Positions 1 to 9,643 of a DNA stretch of 13,895 bases are shown one piece after another. The position numbers and the translations under genes were made by a program. The notes beneath the pieces are model-generated. The model was not told where the DNA came from, ran no database searches, and saw nothing but the letters and a program-made list of their open reading frames with translations. The stretch's first letter is position 1. The number at the start of each line of letters is the position of its first letter. The DNA is taken from assembly GCA_039908105.1 (NCBI GenBank), contig JAMOBI010000078.1, positions 1 to 13,895 of the forward strand. Reading direction: 5' to 3'. The DNA is from Magnetaquiglobus sp039908105. Lineage in GTDB: Bacteria > Pseudomonadota > Magnetococcia > Magnetococcales > Magnetaquicoccaceae.

Positions 1-2282
<2,282 letters not shown>

Positions 2283-2298
2283 GCGAATGCATCAAACG

Positions 2299-3009
2299 TC
2301 ATAAATTGGCCAAAATCACCTTCAACTCGCGCTTGAGGATCTCCATCGAGTGCTGCGAGAACAACAGCACCACGAAACCGCTCAACGTGCGTTGGGTCTC
2401 CTCCTCGTCATGGGTCTTGAAATCCATCATCAACACGAAGGCCCGTTCGCTGTCACCGTCGACAGCGCTCATCAACGCCTGCCGCTGCGCGGCCAGATGC
2501 GAGGAGATATCCAACAGGAAACTGCTGCTCCCTTTCAAGAACTCGGCAGCCTCGAACTCAAACCGGATCGACATCATCTGGGTGAAACTTTCCAGAAAGG
2601 CATTCAACACCACATTGCCCACATCCAGCAATGTCTCCTGTTCCAGCTCCACCAGTACTTCGAGAGGCATCTGCTCGTTCAACAGCGTACGCACCAGCTC
2701 CAGACTCTCGGCACCCGGAAAGATCAACAACGCCGTACCGGTCAACTCCCCGGTGAAGTTCTGCCGGATCGCCACCAGCTTCTCCTCGTTGTTGGCAACC
2801 AGCATCCGGGTCGCCTCCTCATAAGAGACCACCTTCAATTGCGGCAGTGAAAGCAGCACTTCGTTGTGGACCATCTGGCTCAACGAGGCCGCCGCCATGC
2901 CCAGCCCCAAGTTGAAGAACTCCTTGAGTGCATCCTCTTCCATCTCGCTTAAACAAAACATGGCCTCGTCGCTCCTTGATGGGGCTAGATCCTCTTCAAT
3001 CGCATGCAT
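2299..3009 (-). CDS. CheC/CheX-family CheY-P phosphatase-like protein
   Basis: A 236-residue protein of the CheC/CheX/FliY family, whose known members dephosphorylate CheY-P. The first half carries the family signature D/S-x3-E-x2-N followed by Pro about 22 residues later: D26, E30, N33 and P56, in DALKEFFNLGLGMAAASLS. The second pseudo-repeat reads ETLLDVGNVVLNA, with E125, D129 and N132; the catalytic Glu position holds Asp and no Pro follows, so this site looks degenerate. The length is slightly above the family's usual 200 or so, with a short N-terminal extension. No membrane segment is visible, so it is cytoplasmic. The ATG at 3009 has an upstream AGGGGA about nine bases away, which favours it over Met17 or Met23. 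It sits between a CheY-like gene (43-base gap) and the hybrid kinase (16-base gap), so the neighbouring receiver is its likely substrate. A structural or adaptor role without catalysis is possible. The gene symbol is left blank because CheC and CheX cannot be separated by eye. Confidence 0.85.
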   Translation of the reverse strand: MHAIEEDLAPSRSDEAMFCLSEMEEDALKEFFNLGLGMAAASLSQMVHNEVLLSLPQLKVVSYEEATRMLVANNEEKLVAIRQNFTGELTGTALLIFPGAESLELVRTLLNEQMPLEVLVELEQETLLDVGNVVLNAFLESFTQMMSIRFEFEAAEFLKGSSSFLLDISSHLAAQRQALMSAVDGDSERAFVLMMDFKTHDEEETQRTLSGFVVLLFSQHSMEILKRELKVILANL

Positions 3010-3027
3010 CCGCTGTCATCCCCTGGT

Positions 3028-3046
3028 TCTTCCCCCCCCGGGAAAA
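3028..3046 (-). repeat. C8/G8 homopolymer run forming a possible mRNA hairpin between cheY-like and cheC-like genes
   Basis: The gap between the two genes contains eight consecutive C on the plus strand (3032-3039), G in the transcript. In the RNA the bases UUUUCCC (3046-3040) can pair with GGGAAGA (3034-3028) around a five-G loop, with one G-U pair. No U-tract follows, so it is not a standard terminator. It may stabilise or attenuate the message, or be incidental. Confidence 0.35.
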
Positions 3047-3052
3047 GAGCCC

Positions 3053-3412
3053 CTACACGAGTGACTTCAAAATCTCCGCGATCTTGTTCTCGGCGATCGG
3101 CTTCTTGATGAAGCCGATCCCCATGGCCTCGGCCCGTTGGTGCATCCGTTCCTGAATGTTCGCGGTCACCAGATAGACCGAGATGCGCGGATAACGCTCC
3201 ATCAACTTTTCGGCCAGTTCGATGCCGTTCATGCCGGGCATGTTGAAATCCAACAATGCCAGCTGAATCTCTCCACCCGTCTGGGCCAATGCCTCGTCCC
3301 CATCCTTGGCCTCGATCAGCTGCCACTCCGGAAAACGGGTGACAAAGATCTTGCGCACCATCATGCGCGCCAGACTGCTGTCATCCACGACCAAAACCGA
3401 CTTGTTATCCAT
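3053..3412 (-). CDS. Single-domain CheY-like response regulator
   Basis: A 119-residue stand-alone receiver with no output domain. All key residues of the CheY fold are present: acidic pair D10-D11 (VLVVDDSSLAR), phospho-acceptor D55 (LALLDFNMPGMNG), the switch Thr T83 (VTAN), an aromatic F101, and K104 before P105 (FIKKPI). Such proteins accept phosphate from CheA or an Hpt domain and act through protein binding, for example at the flagellar motor or as a phosphate shuttle. It lies directly after the CheA-type kinase (37-base gap) and before a CheC-type phosphatase, which would give a kinase, receiver and phosphatase set from one transcript. A GGAG about ten bases before the ATG supports the start. 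Whether it binds FliM cannot be told from the sequence. The receiver assignment is certain; its role as the target of the adjacent CheA and CheC is inferred from context. Confidence 0.93.
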   Translation of the reverse strand: MDNKSVLVVDDSSLARMMVRKIFVTRFPEWQLIEAKDGDEALAQTGGEIQLALLDFNMPGMNGIELAEKLMERYPRISVYLVTANIQERMHQRAEAMGIGFIKKPIAENKIAEILKSLV

Positions 3413-3449
3413 GACCTGACTGCTCCGTGTTTCATTCAGAAGTAGGGGG

Positions 3450-5189
3450 CTACTTGATCAATTCCGGCACGTTCAACAGAAACGACACCGATCCGTCCGG
3501 CATCACCGCAGTCCCAGCCAGAATCGGGATATCCGCGAAGATGCGGTTGACCGGCTTGATGACCAGATTGGACGGCTCCTTGATATCATCGACATCAAGG
3601 GCGAAGAAGCGCTCCTCGGATTGCAGCACCACGATATGCAAAGCCGCCTCGGCCTGGATCCGCTCGACACTGCGCGCCCATGCGGCGGCCTGCGTGGGAT
3701 GACTCACCACCTCGCGCAGCGCCACCATGGGATGCAAGCGCTCGCGCACCCGCACCATCGGAGCCCGCATCTTGCCCTCAACGTGCTGGGCGATCTCCGG
3801 GCCGTGATAGGAGACCAGTTCGACGATGTTCACCTGCGGCACGGCATAGGTCTCGCCACGCGCCATCACCAGCAGCACCGGCACGATCGCCATGGTCTGC
3901 GGAATGCGCAGCCGGAAACGGGATCCCTCGCCCAGTCGGCTGAATATGGCCACCGATCCGCCCAGTTTGTCGATGGACGCCTGCACCACATCCATGCCGG
4001 TGCCGCGTCCGGAGATCTTGCTGACCTGCTCGGCCGTGGAGAAGCCCGGCGCCATGATCAGGCGCATCAGATCCGCCTCGGCCATCTCGGAAGCCTGCTC
4101 GTGGGTGATCAGGCCCCGTTCGAGCGCCTTGACGCGCACCCGCTCGACATCGATGCCCCGTCCGTCGTCGCTGATCTCCAGATAGATCTGTCCCTGTCTC
4201 TGCTCGGCGGACAAACGGACCCGTCCCACCGGGGACTTGCCGTTGGCAATCCGCACCTCCGGCGCTTCGATGCCGTGATCCACAGCGTTGCGGATCAGAT
4301 GGCCCAGCACCTCCTTGATGGAGATGAGCACGTTGCGATCGACCTCGGTCTCCTCCCCAACCAGATCGAGCACCACCTTTTTCTTGGTCTCCACCGCCAG
4401 ATCGCGCACCAGGCGATGATAGGTATCCAGAATCCGTCCAATCGGTTGCAGACGGTACTGCAACACCTCGCCCTGCAGGGTCTGAATCTGCTGGCCGAGA
4501 TGCTCCAGCGACTGATCGAGTTGCGCCGGATGGCGCGCCGCGACGTATTTCACCTGATTGAAGGTCGCGCCCAGCTCGCCGACCTGGCTCATCAACGCAT
4601 CGAGCTTTTCGATCGAAAGCCGGATCGAATCGAGCTTGGACCCTGCAGCATCGCCCTCGCCGCGCGGCGTGGCATCCGCATCGCCGTGCGGCACGGCGCC
4701 CCTCACAGAGACCTCCGGGGTGGAATCGCTGTCAGCAGCGCTCGTCGGAGTTGTCGGGGTCTCCGGGCCCATCGCGATGTAGGCCCCCATCTGCTGCCCC
4801 TGCCGCAGCCGCTCCAGCTGATAAATCAAGGCCGAAAAATCGACATCGCCCTCGGAACCGCTCTGCTCGATCACCTGCAACGTGCGTTGCACCGTATCCA
4901 GCACGCTCAACAACTGATTGCCGATCAACACATCGATCACCAGCCGGCCCTCGCGCAGGACATCGAGCAGCGATTCAGCGGTATGGGTCAACTCCTCAAG
5001 CCGCTCAAACCCCATCATGCGGCAGTTGCCCTTGACCGTGTGCATGTCACGAAACACGGAGTTGAGCAGATCACGACTCTCCGGCGCACCCTCCAATTGC
5101 AAGAGTCCCCGTTCGATCCGGTCCAAAGCCTCCCGGTTCTCGGAGAAGAACTCCTGCATAAGAGCTTGCTGGCTGGCTTCGTCGAACAT
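3450..5189 (-). CDS. CheA-type chemosensory histidine kinase lacking the P2 domain
   Basis: A 579-residue cytoplasmic kinase of the CheA family. Domains: N-terminal Hpt (about 1-105) with phospho-His H50 in MHTVKGNCRMMGF; a low-complexity Pro/Thr/Ser/Asp/Gly linker (about 135-185) where the CheY-docking P2 domain would be expected; P3 dimerisation helices (about 185-255); P4 HATPase with N-box HLIRNAVDHGIE (297-308), G1 box DDGRGID (341-347) and G2 box GRGTGMD (394-400); C-terminal CheW-like P5 domain (about 430-579). It would autophosphorylate in trans and pass phosphate to the neighbouring receiver or to the hybrid kinase. The length is shorter than the roughly 650 residues of E. coli CheA, mainly through loss of P2. 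The H-box has N55 where S or G is usual. First gene of the operon; the ATG at 5189 follows GGAG and AGGGG sequences at imperfect spacing. No MCP, separate CheW, CheR or CheB is in view. Because the pathway output is unknown, no number or symbol is assigned. Confidence 0.93.
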   Translation of the reverse strand: MFDEASQQALMQEFFSENREALDRIERGLLQLEGAPESRDLLNSVFRDMHTVKGNCRMMGFERLEELTHTAESLLDVLREGRLVIDVLIGNQLLSVLDTVQRTLQVIEQSGSEGDVDFSALIYQLERLRQGQQMGAYIAMGPETPTTPTSAADSDSTPEVSVRGAVPHGDADATPRGEGDAAGSKLDSIRLSIEKLDALMSQVGELGATFNQVKYVAARHPAQLDQSLEHLGQQIQTLQGEVLQYRLQPIGRILDTYHRLVRDLAVETKKKVVLDLVGEETEVDRNVLISIKEVLGHLIRNAVDHGIEAPEVRIANGKSPVGRVRLSAEQRQGQIYLEISDDGRGIDVERVRVKALERGLITHEQASEMAEADLMRLIMAPGFSTAEQVSKISGRGTGMDVVQASIDKLGGSVAIFSRLGEGSRFRLRIPQTMAIVPVLLVMARGETYAVPQVNIVELVSYHGPEIAQHVEGKMRAPMVRVRERLHPMVALREVVSHPTQAAAWARSVERIQAEAALHIVVLQSEERFFALDVDDIKEPSNLVIKPVNRIFADIPILAGTAVMPDGSVSFLLNVPELIK

Positions 5190-5245
5190 ACGCCCCTATC
5201 ACTCCGACCCACAACAATACGCAAACGATTTCCACCAAATATGAA

Positions 5246-5274
5246 AAAATATCCAAAAGATCACCCGCACGCAA
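5246..5274 (-). promoter_or_regulatory. Candidate sigma70-type promoter of the chemosensory operon
   Basis: On the minus strand TTGCGT (5274-5269) and TATTTT (5251-5246) are separated by 17 bases, lying 57 to 85 bases upstream of the cheA-like start. Each hexamer matches the consensus only in part, so this is a weak prediction supported mainly by position and spacing. Confidence 0.3.
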
Positions 5275-5290
5275 TCCCGCTTGAACCTCT

Positions 5291-5307
5291 GTCGCGATAT
5301 TCGCGAC
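5291..5307. promoter_or_regulatory. Perfect 17-base palindrome upstream of the cheA-like gene
   Basis: The sequence GTCGCGA-TAT-TCGCGAC has perfect 7-base arms around three bases. It lies 17 bases upstream of the candidate -35 and 37 bases beyond the stop of the AsmA-like gene. No T-run follows on either strand, so it does not look like an intrinsic terminator. The symmetry and position fit an operator for a dimeric regulator; a transcript stem-loop at the end of the upstream gene is the alternative. Confidence 0.4.
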
Positions 5308-5343
5308 CCGATCGATACAAAACGTTACAAAAAAACAGATGAA

Positions 5344-8300
5344 TCAGTGTTCTTTGTCGGTATTTCCCGATAAATCCGACGACTTTTTCTTGTTCGTGGC
5401 CCGTTTGATCCAGTCAAAGGGGACGTTGATCCAATCGCGCAACAGTCCGGGTGCCAGACTCGACACCGGACGGATGGTGGCCTGGGGAGATCGAGTGGAG
5501 CCGGTGACATCGAACTGGGTCTCGACCACGGCCTGACGGTCCCCGGTGACCAGTTTTCCCAACAGTGGCACGTTGTTGACCAGCGAATCGAGGGATTGCA
5601 GGGGGCGCATACCCACCAACAGCTCCACCTTGTCGGCAGGGAAATCGATCCGGCCCGTCACCACGATGTTCATCGAGGGACTGGTCAAGCGCATCCCATC
5701 AATCGTCCAAATGCTGTCGTGGATGGCGAAATCCCCCTGAAACCCCTGGTAGTGCAACCCGGTGACATCCAGGTCCGGACGCGCACCCACCACGAGCTTC
5801 GGCAGATCCTTCAACGAAAAGAGTCCGAGCAGAGTGGCCACGAACCCGAGGCGACGCACCTTGCCCTCCTCGAACTTGAAGCGCGCCGTACCCGACAAGG
5901 TATCTAGCCACCGTTGTCCCGGCGGCTTGAATCCATCGAGCGACACCTCCATCTGCCCGGATCCCCCTTCCAACCCCTCGTTGAGATCGAGCGAACGGAA
6001 CAGTTTGCCGAAATCCGCACTGTGCATCAGCAGGCGGCCCGCATAACCGCCTGAGCCGATGCGGTTCGACCAGAGGAACTCCCCGTTGCCGCTCACCTCA
6101 CCACCCGCCTGTACCATGGAGAAGGCGGCGATGCGCACGATGCGCAACTCGATCTCCACCTCGGCATCGAGCTGACCGGCCCGCTCGCCGTTGGCCAACA
6201 GCAGATGTTCGGCGCGCACCTTCATCCCCACCTTGGGCCAACTCATCTCCGGGGCGGCCTGTTTGGACCCCTCCGCACCGGAAGCGTTTTTGGACGACTC
6301 CGGTGCACGACTCCACAGCGGACCCAGATCGAGCTGTTTCCAGGCCGCATCGATCGACCAGCCGGCACGCCCCTTCTCCCTGGCGCGCGTCAGACGCACC
6401 TTGCCGAAGCTCTGATCGAGTCGAAATTCGCCAAAACGCAGCACACCAAGATTCTCGGCCAGATCCCAATCCACACCGCCCGATCCGCTCAGATTGCCCG
6501 CACGCACCTTGAAGGTACGCAGTCGCAATCGGCCATCGAGCCCCAACTCCCCCTCCCCCTGGATCTCACCCGCCTCACCCGGATTTTTTTTCCAGTTCAT
6601 CCGCCCGGTCGCCGCGACCTCTGTCAAATCCGCCCCCCCCTGGACGGAAAATCCGCTACTGCCCGGTTGACGGGTGAATTCAATCACCAGCGGCACCCGG
6701 CCACGGATACCCCCCTCCTCACCCAGGAGCGGTGCCAACCACTCGACCAGACGCTCCGGCTCCACTCGGGTCTTCAACCGGGAGTTGAAATGTGCCTTCC
6801 CCCCTTGGCGGTAGTTGCGCGCGGATGCGTCACCGGACAGGGCGTGATCACCCAGCTTGCCACTCTCCAGGCGAATGTCGAGGCGCTCGGAGTCGATATT
6901 CAGGCTGCCCGAGGCCCCGGTCAGCGGCTGTTCGAGAAACCGGGGATGAAAGGTGGTCTGGTGCATCTCCAGCTTGCCTGAATAGCTCAATTTGGCAAGA
7001 TCGTTCAAAGGGAGCGCGATCTTGAGCGAGCCTGTCCCCTGCCCGGCGGCAACGGCACCCCCCATGCCGACCGCCTCATCCCAGCGCAGTTTCGGATGGG
7101 TGACGATCTCCTTCCAGACCGATCCCAGATCGATCTGCGGCGACTCGGCGGCAATTTCGACCACCGGATCGTGGACCATGTCCGCGATCTTGACCTCGCC
7201 TTTGACCTTGTGCGTTGCGCCATAGGTCGCCTCGGAGACCTGGGCGGTGAACGAATAGCGATCGAAGATCAGATGGGTGGTCGCCCGGGTGAGCGGCACG
7301 AGCGGCGGAAAGTAATTCAGAGTAGCGCCGGTCACATCGGCCTCAATGTGGAAGCGATCCCCGGGTGGATCGTTCGGACCCGCCGGCATCTGGTTGAAAT
7401 GGCCCTTGATGTGTGCCGAGGCCCGTTTCACCCGTCCTTCCTGAATGGCGTTGTCGAGCCAGTTCACCAAAGAGGGGGCCATGATCGGCGTCGGATAGTA
7501 GAACCCGGCCTTGTCCGCCGGATTGCCCGAGGCCTGGGCCTTCAAGTCCATGAAGGGCGAACCGGCGCCACCGATGCCGGTGACCAGCACCGCGCCCTGC
7601 GCCTGACCGTGGACCGAATGCAGCTCGAACCCGTTGACATCGACATGCCACCCCTTGGGATCGTGATCCACACGCCCCCGGGCCGTCAATCGGGTGATCG
7701 GAATCGGCCAGCGGAACAACGACGGCCACGCGAGCGCCCCGGAACCCAGCTCCGCCTGCCACTCGGCGTGACCGAATTCGCGATCCTGGCCGGTCAGATC
7801 CGCGCTCAAATCAATCGGCGAGGTCAGGCCGTTGAGCGGTTCGGCGTTGACGAGATAAGGACGCAACGGGGCGATCCGCCCTTGATGCAGCTTCAACCGG
7901 GCGGACCACTGTCCGCTTTTGGCGCGCTCGGCCTGCAACTCGACGCGGCTCGACTCGCCCATCGAGGCGATGCGGGCGGAGAGCGTCACCCGTCCCTGCC
8001 CGACCCGCTCCAGAAAAGCCGAAACCCGTATAGCATCCAGACTCAGACGCAGAGGCATCCCGGAGTCGGTGACCTGTTCGTCAATCCAACTGCACTCGGC
8101 CTCGTGCAGATCGATGGCATGGACCATCAGCCAGGCGAACCCCGACTCCCCCGCCGCACCGTCCCCAGCCCCCTCCTCCAGTGCGCGACCACCGATGTGG
8201 ATTCCACCCCCGGCATCACGGCGCACGGTCACTTTGGGATGATCCAGCGTCATGGCCACCGGCAACCCGCCGCGCGCCAGGGCCAGGGGGGAGATGCGCA

Positions 8301-8661
8301 TCAGGATGCGATCCGCCACGAGCAGCGCCGCACCACTCTTAGGATCCGCGATCTCCACCCCCTTGCCCACCACGGCCAGCGACAGACCGGTCTGCAGCTC
8401 CACACCGGCCAGACGTACCGAAAAACCGCTCCTCTCGGAGAGAAATCCCGCCAGGGTCTCGACGTACACCTCCAGATCGGGCGGATAGAGTGTCACCACC
8501 GCCACGCCCGCACCCATCACCAGAGCCAACGCCAGAATCGGCGCCATGCACCAGAACACCAGCCGGGCAATCCACGTCAAACCGTACGCCAAAATAAAAC
8601 GACCCGTGTTCCGGGTCGGATCTGCAGCAGCGGCGTCAGGAGAGGTGGTGTCGGTGGACAT
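5344..8661 (-). CDS. AsmA-like/YhdP-family (DUF3971) envelope protein
   Basis: A protein of 1105 residues with the chosen start. It has a hydrophilic N-terminus, one membrane anchor at about 33-58 (LVFWCMAPILALALVMGAG) and then a long periplasmic body rich in beta-forming repeats. The C-terminal region carries the AsmA/YhdP-type pattern (GTARFKFEEGKVRRLGF, later VNNVPLLGKLVTGDRQ and FDVTGSTRSPQATI). Members of this family are bridge-like proteins implicated in moving phospholipids from the inner to the outer membrane; E. coli YhdP has about 1266 residues. The frame stays open to 8823, but the ATG at 8661 is preferred: a good promoter sits at 8705-8734, so the upstream Met at 8706 would fall within it, and the protein from 8661 begins with a normal anchor topology. 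No clear ribosome-binding site precedes 8661. It is single-gene in appearance, divergent from grpE, and separated by 154 bases from the downstream cheA operon. Family assignment is strong; the exact subfamily is less certain. Confidence 0.85.
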   Translation of the reverse strand: MSTDTTSPDAAAADPTRNTGRFILAYGLTWIARLVFWCMAPILALALVMGAGVAVVTLYPPDLEVYVETLAGFLSERSGFSVRLAGVELQTGLSLAVVGKGVEIADPKSGAALLVADRILMRISPLALARGGLPVAMTLDHPKVTVRRDAGGGIHIGGRALEEGAGDGAAGESGFAWLMVHAIDLHEAECSWIDEQVTDSGMPLRLSLDAIRVSAFLERVGQGRVTLSARIASMGESSRVELQAERAKSGQWSARLKLHQGRIAPLRPYLVNAEPLNGLTSPIDLSADLTGQDREFGHAEWQAELGSGALAWPSLFRWPIPITRLTARGRVDHDPKGWHVDVNGFELHSVHGQAQGAVLVTGIGGAGSPFMDLKAQASGNPADKAGFYYPTPIMAPSLVNWLDNAIQEGRVKRASAHIKGHFNQMPAGPNDPPGDRFHIEADVTGATLNYFPPLVPLTRATTHLIFDRYSFTAQVSEATYGATHKVKGEVKIADMVHDPVVEIAAESPQIDLGSVWKEIVTHPKLRWDEAVGMGGAVAAGQGTGSLKIALPLNDLAKLSYSGKLEMHQTTFHPRFLEQPLTGASGSLNIDSERLDIRLESGKLGDHALSGDASARNYRQGGKAHFNSRLKTRVEPERLVEWLAPLLGEEGGIRGRVPLVIEFTRQPGSSGFSVQGGADLTEVAATGRMNWKKNPGEAGEIQGEGELGLDGRLRLRTFKVRAGNLSGSGGVDWDLAENLGVLRFGEFRLDQSFGKVRLTRAREKGRAGWSIDAAWKQLDLGPLWSRAPESSKNASGAEGSKQAAPEMSWPKVGMKVRAEHLLLANGERAGQLDAEVEIELRIVRIAAFSMVQAGGEVSGNGEFLWSNRIGSGGYAGRLLMHSADFGKLFRSLDLNEGLEGGSGQMEVSLDGFKPPGQRWLDTLSGTARFKFEEGKVRRLGFVATLLGLFSLKDLPKLVVGARPDLDVTGLHYQGFQGDFAIHDSIWTIDGMRLTSPSMNIVVTGRIDFPADKVELLVGMRPLQSLDSLVNNVPLLGKLVTGDRQAVVETQFDVTGSTRSPQATIRPVSSLAPGLLRDWINVPFDWIKRATNKKKSSDLSGNTDKEH

Positions 8662-8704
8662 GCCTGGGTCATGCAAGAATAATGAATGGATGCGGCTCGC
8701 GGGC

Positions 8705-8734
8705 ATGATAGGGCCAAACCCGTCGCATGGGCAA
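8705..8734 (-). promoter_or_regulatory. Probable sigma70-type promoter of the AsmA-like gene
   Basis: On the minus strand TTGCCC (8734-8729) and TATCAT (8710-8705) are separated by 18 bases; the -10 matches TATAAT at five of six positions and the -35 at four of six. Transcription would begin near 8698, leaving a leader of about 36 bases before the ATG at 8661. It supports that ATG over upstream in-frame starts. Confidence 0.5.
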
Positions 8735-8781
8735 TCGATGGTGAGCGTGCGGACATCCCCCGGAGAATTTCCATCCACCCG

Positions 8782-8809
8782 GTTGACTTTTACGCGCGGC
8801 GACCTATCT
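8782..8809 (+). promoter_or_regulatory. Heat-shock (RpoH-type) promoter of grpE
   Basis: GTTGAC (8782-8787) and CCTATCT (8803-8809) are arranged as GTTG, 17 bases, CCTATCT. As I recall it, the alphaproteobacterial RpoH promoter pattern is CTTG-N17-CYTATNT, so only the first base differs. Transcription would start near 8816, giving a leader of about 95 bases to the grpE ATG. The gene downstream is a classic heat-shock gene, which strengthens the call. Confidence 0.6.
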
Positions 8810-8910
8810 GAAAAGGAGTGCATCCGATCGGAGAGAAATACCTCCTTAGCGGGTCAGCCACCAGTACCGGTCTTTCATTCCCAAATATTGAATCAGCAAC
8901 GGACAAAACC

Positions 8911-9546
8911 ATGCGCAACAAGAATACGGAACCCCAGGACGAGCTTTCAACCGCTGCCGAAGAGGCGTTCATCGACGCTGCCGAAGCCTCCCCAACCACG
9001 CCGGATGAGAACGCGGAGATGATCGAGGAGTCCGCCGAGGCCGCCGAGGAGACGGAGGCGGGACAAAAGGAGGGGTACATCTCGCCGATGGAACTGCTGA
9101 TTCAGGCGCAAGCCAAAGCCGAGGAGTATCGCAACGACTATCTGCGCGCCTTGGCCGACATGAAGAATCTGCGCCAACGCACCGAACGGGAGATGCAGCA
9201 GGCGCGGCAATTTGCCATCGAGGCGTTCGCCAAGGATCTGTTGCAGGTGGCGGACAATCTCGAACGGGCATTGGGCGCCATTCCGGCGAGCGACGATCCG
9301 GTCGCCTCGGCCCTGACCGACGGGGTGCGCATGGTGGCCACCGGTCTGGAGAGCACCTTGAAGAAGCACGGCGTCACCCGGATCGAGGCGCTCAACACCC
9401 CCTTTGATCCCAATCTGCACCAGGCGGTGATGCAGATCGAGGATCCGGAGGTGGCCCCGGATCTGGTGGTGCGCGAACTGCAGACCGGCTATCTGTTGAA
9501 CCAGCGCCTGCTGCGCCCGTCGATGGTGGGGATTTCCAGGGCATAA
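8911..9546 (+). CDS. grpE: Nucleotide exchange factor GrpE
   Basis: A 211-residue cytoplasmic co-chaperone that releases ADP from DnaK. The N-terminal 50 residues are acidic and probably disordered. A long coiled-coil helix follows (about 58-110, with AKAEEYRNDYLRALADMKNL, matching the GrpE pattern of Asp/Tyr/Arg before a NLR-RxxRE segment), then the C-terminal beta-wing with the family signature: FDPNLHQAVMQ near 163-173, then VVRELQTGYLLNQRLLRPS ending in VGISRA. Length fits the family (about 190-210). The ATG at 8911 is preferred over the open frame from a GTG at 8818, because that GTG lies at the predicted transcript start and directly abuts its only Shine-Dalgarno-like AAGGA. The ribosome-binding site at 8911 is a modest CGGA. 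dnaK follows after an AT-rich two-gene insert rather than directly. Expression is likely heat-inducible from 8782-8809. Confidence 0.95.
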   Translation: MRNKNTEPQDELSTAAEEAFIDAAEASPTTPDENAEMIEESAEAAEETEAGQKEGYISPMELLIQAQAKAEEYRNDYLRALADMKNLRQRTEREMQQARQFAIEAFAKDLLQVADNLERALGAIPASDDPVASALTDGVRMVATGLESTLKKHGVTRIEALNTPFDPNLHQAVMQIEDPEVAPDLVVRELQTGYLLNQRLLRPSMVGISRA

Positions 9547-9643
9547 AAATCTTACTCAAGGGGTTATTGTTTTCCATGGATCTCATCATACCATGGCATT
9601 TTAATCCACAATTCATAAAGTCGAGGCAGACATCTTTTCAAAG

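Noticed and set aside
3621..5342. Long plus-strand open frame opposite the CheA-like gene
   Set aside because: It is antisense to a clear CheA and has a His/Gln/Arg-rich composition without motifs.
5328..5346. T-run just after the AsmA-like stop as an intrinsic terminator
   Set aside because: Seven T occur on the minus strand, but I could not find a stable GC-rich stem immediately before them.
7096..8682. Plus-strand open frame of 528 codons opposite the AsmA-like gene
   Set aside because: It is antisense to a conserved envelope protein and lacks any domain or ribosome-binding site of note.
8662..8823. 54-residue N-terminal extension of the AsmA-like protein
   Set aside because: It would run through the predicted promoter at 8705-8734 and has no ribosome-binding site; the extension is not membrane or signal-like.
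8818..8910. N-terminal extension of GrpE from a GTG at 8818
   Set aside because: The GTG falls at the predicted heat-shock transcript start and abuts its only Shine-Dalgarno-like sequence, so it could not be translated normally; the 31 added residues match nothing in GrpE.
9567..9594. Promoter for the DUF6338-like gene (TTGTTT, 16 bases, TACCAT)
   Set aside because: Both hexamers match poorly; read-through from grpE is equally likely.
9574..9596. Two CCATGG copies after grpE as a terminator hairpin
   Set aside because: The 6-base stem has an 11-base loop and only CATTTT follows; it is too weak to call, and each copy is itself a palindrome.
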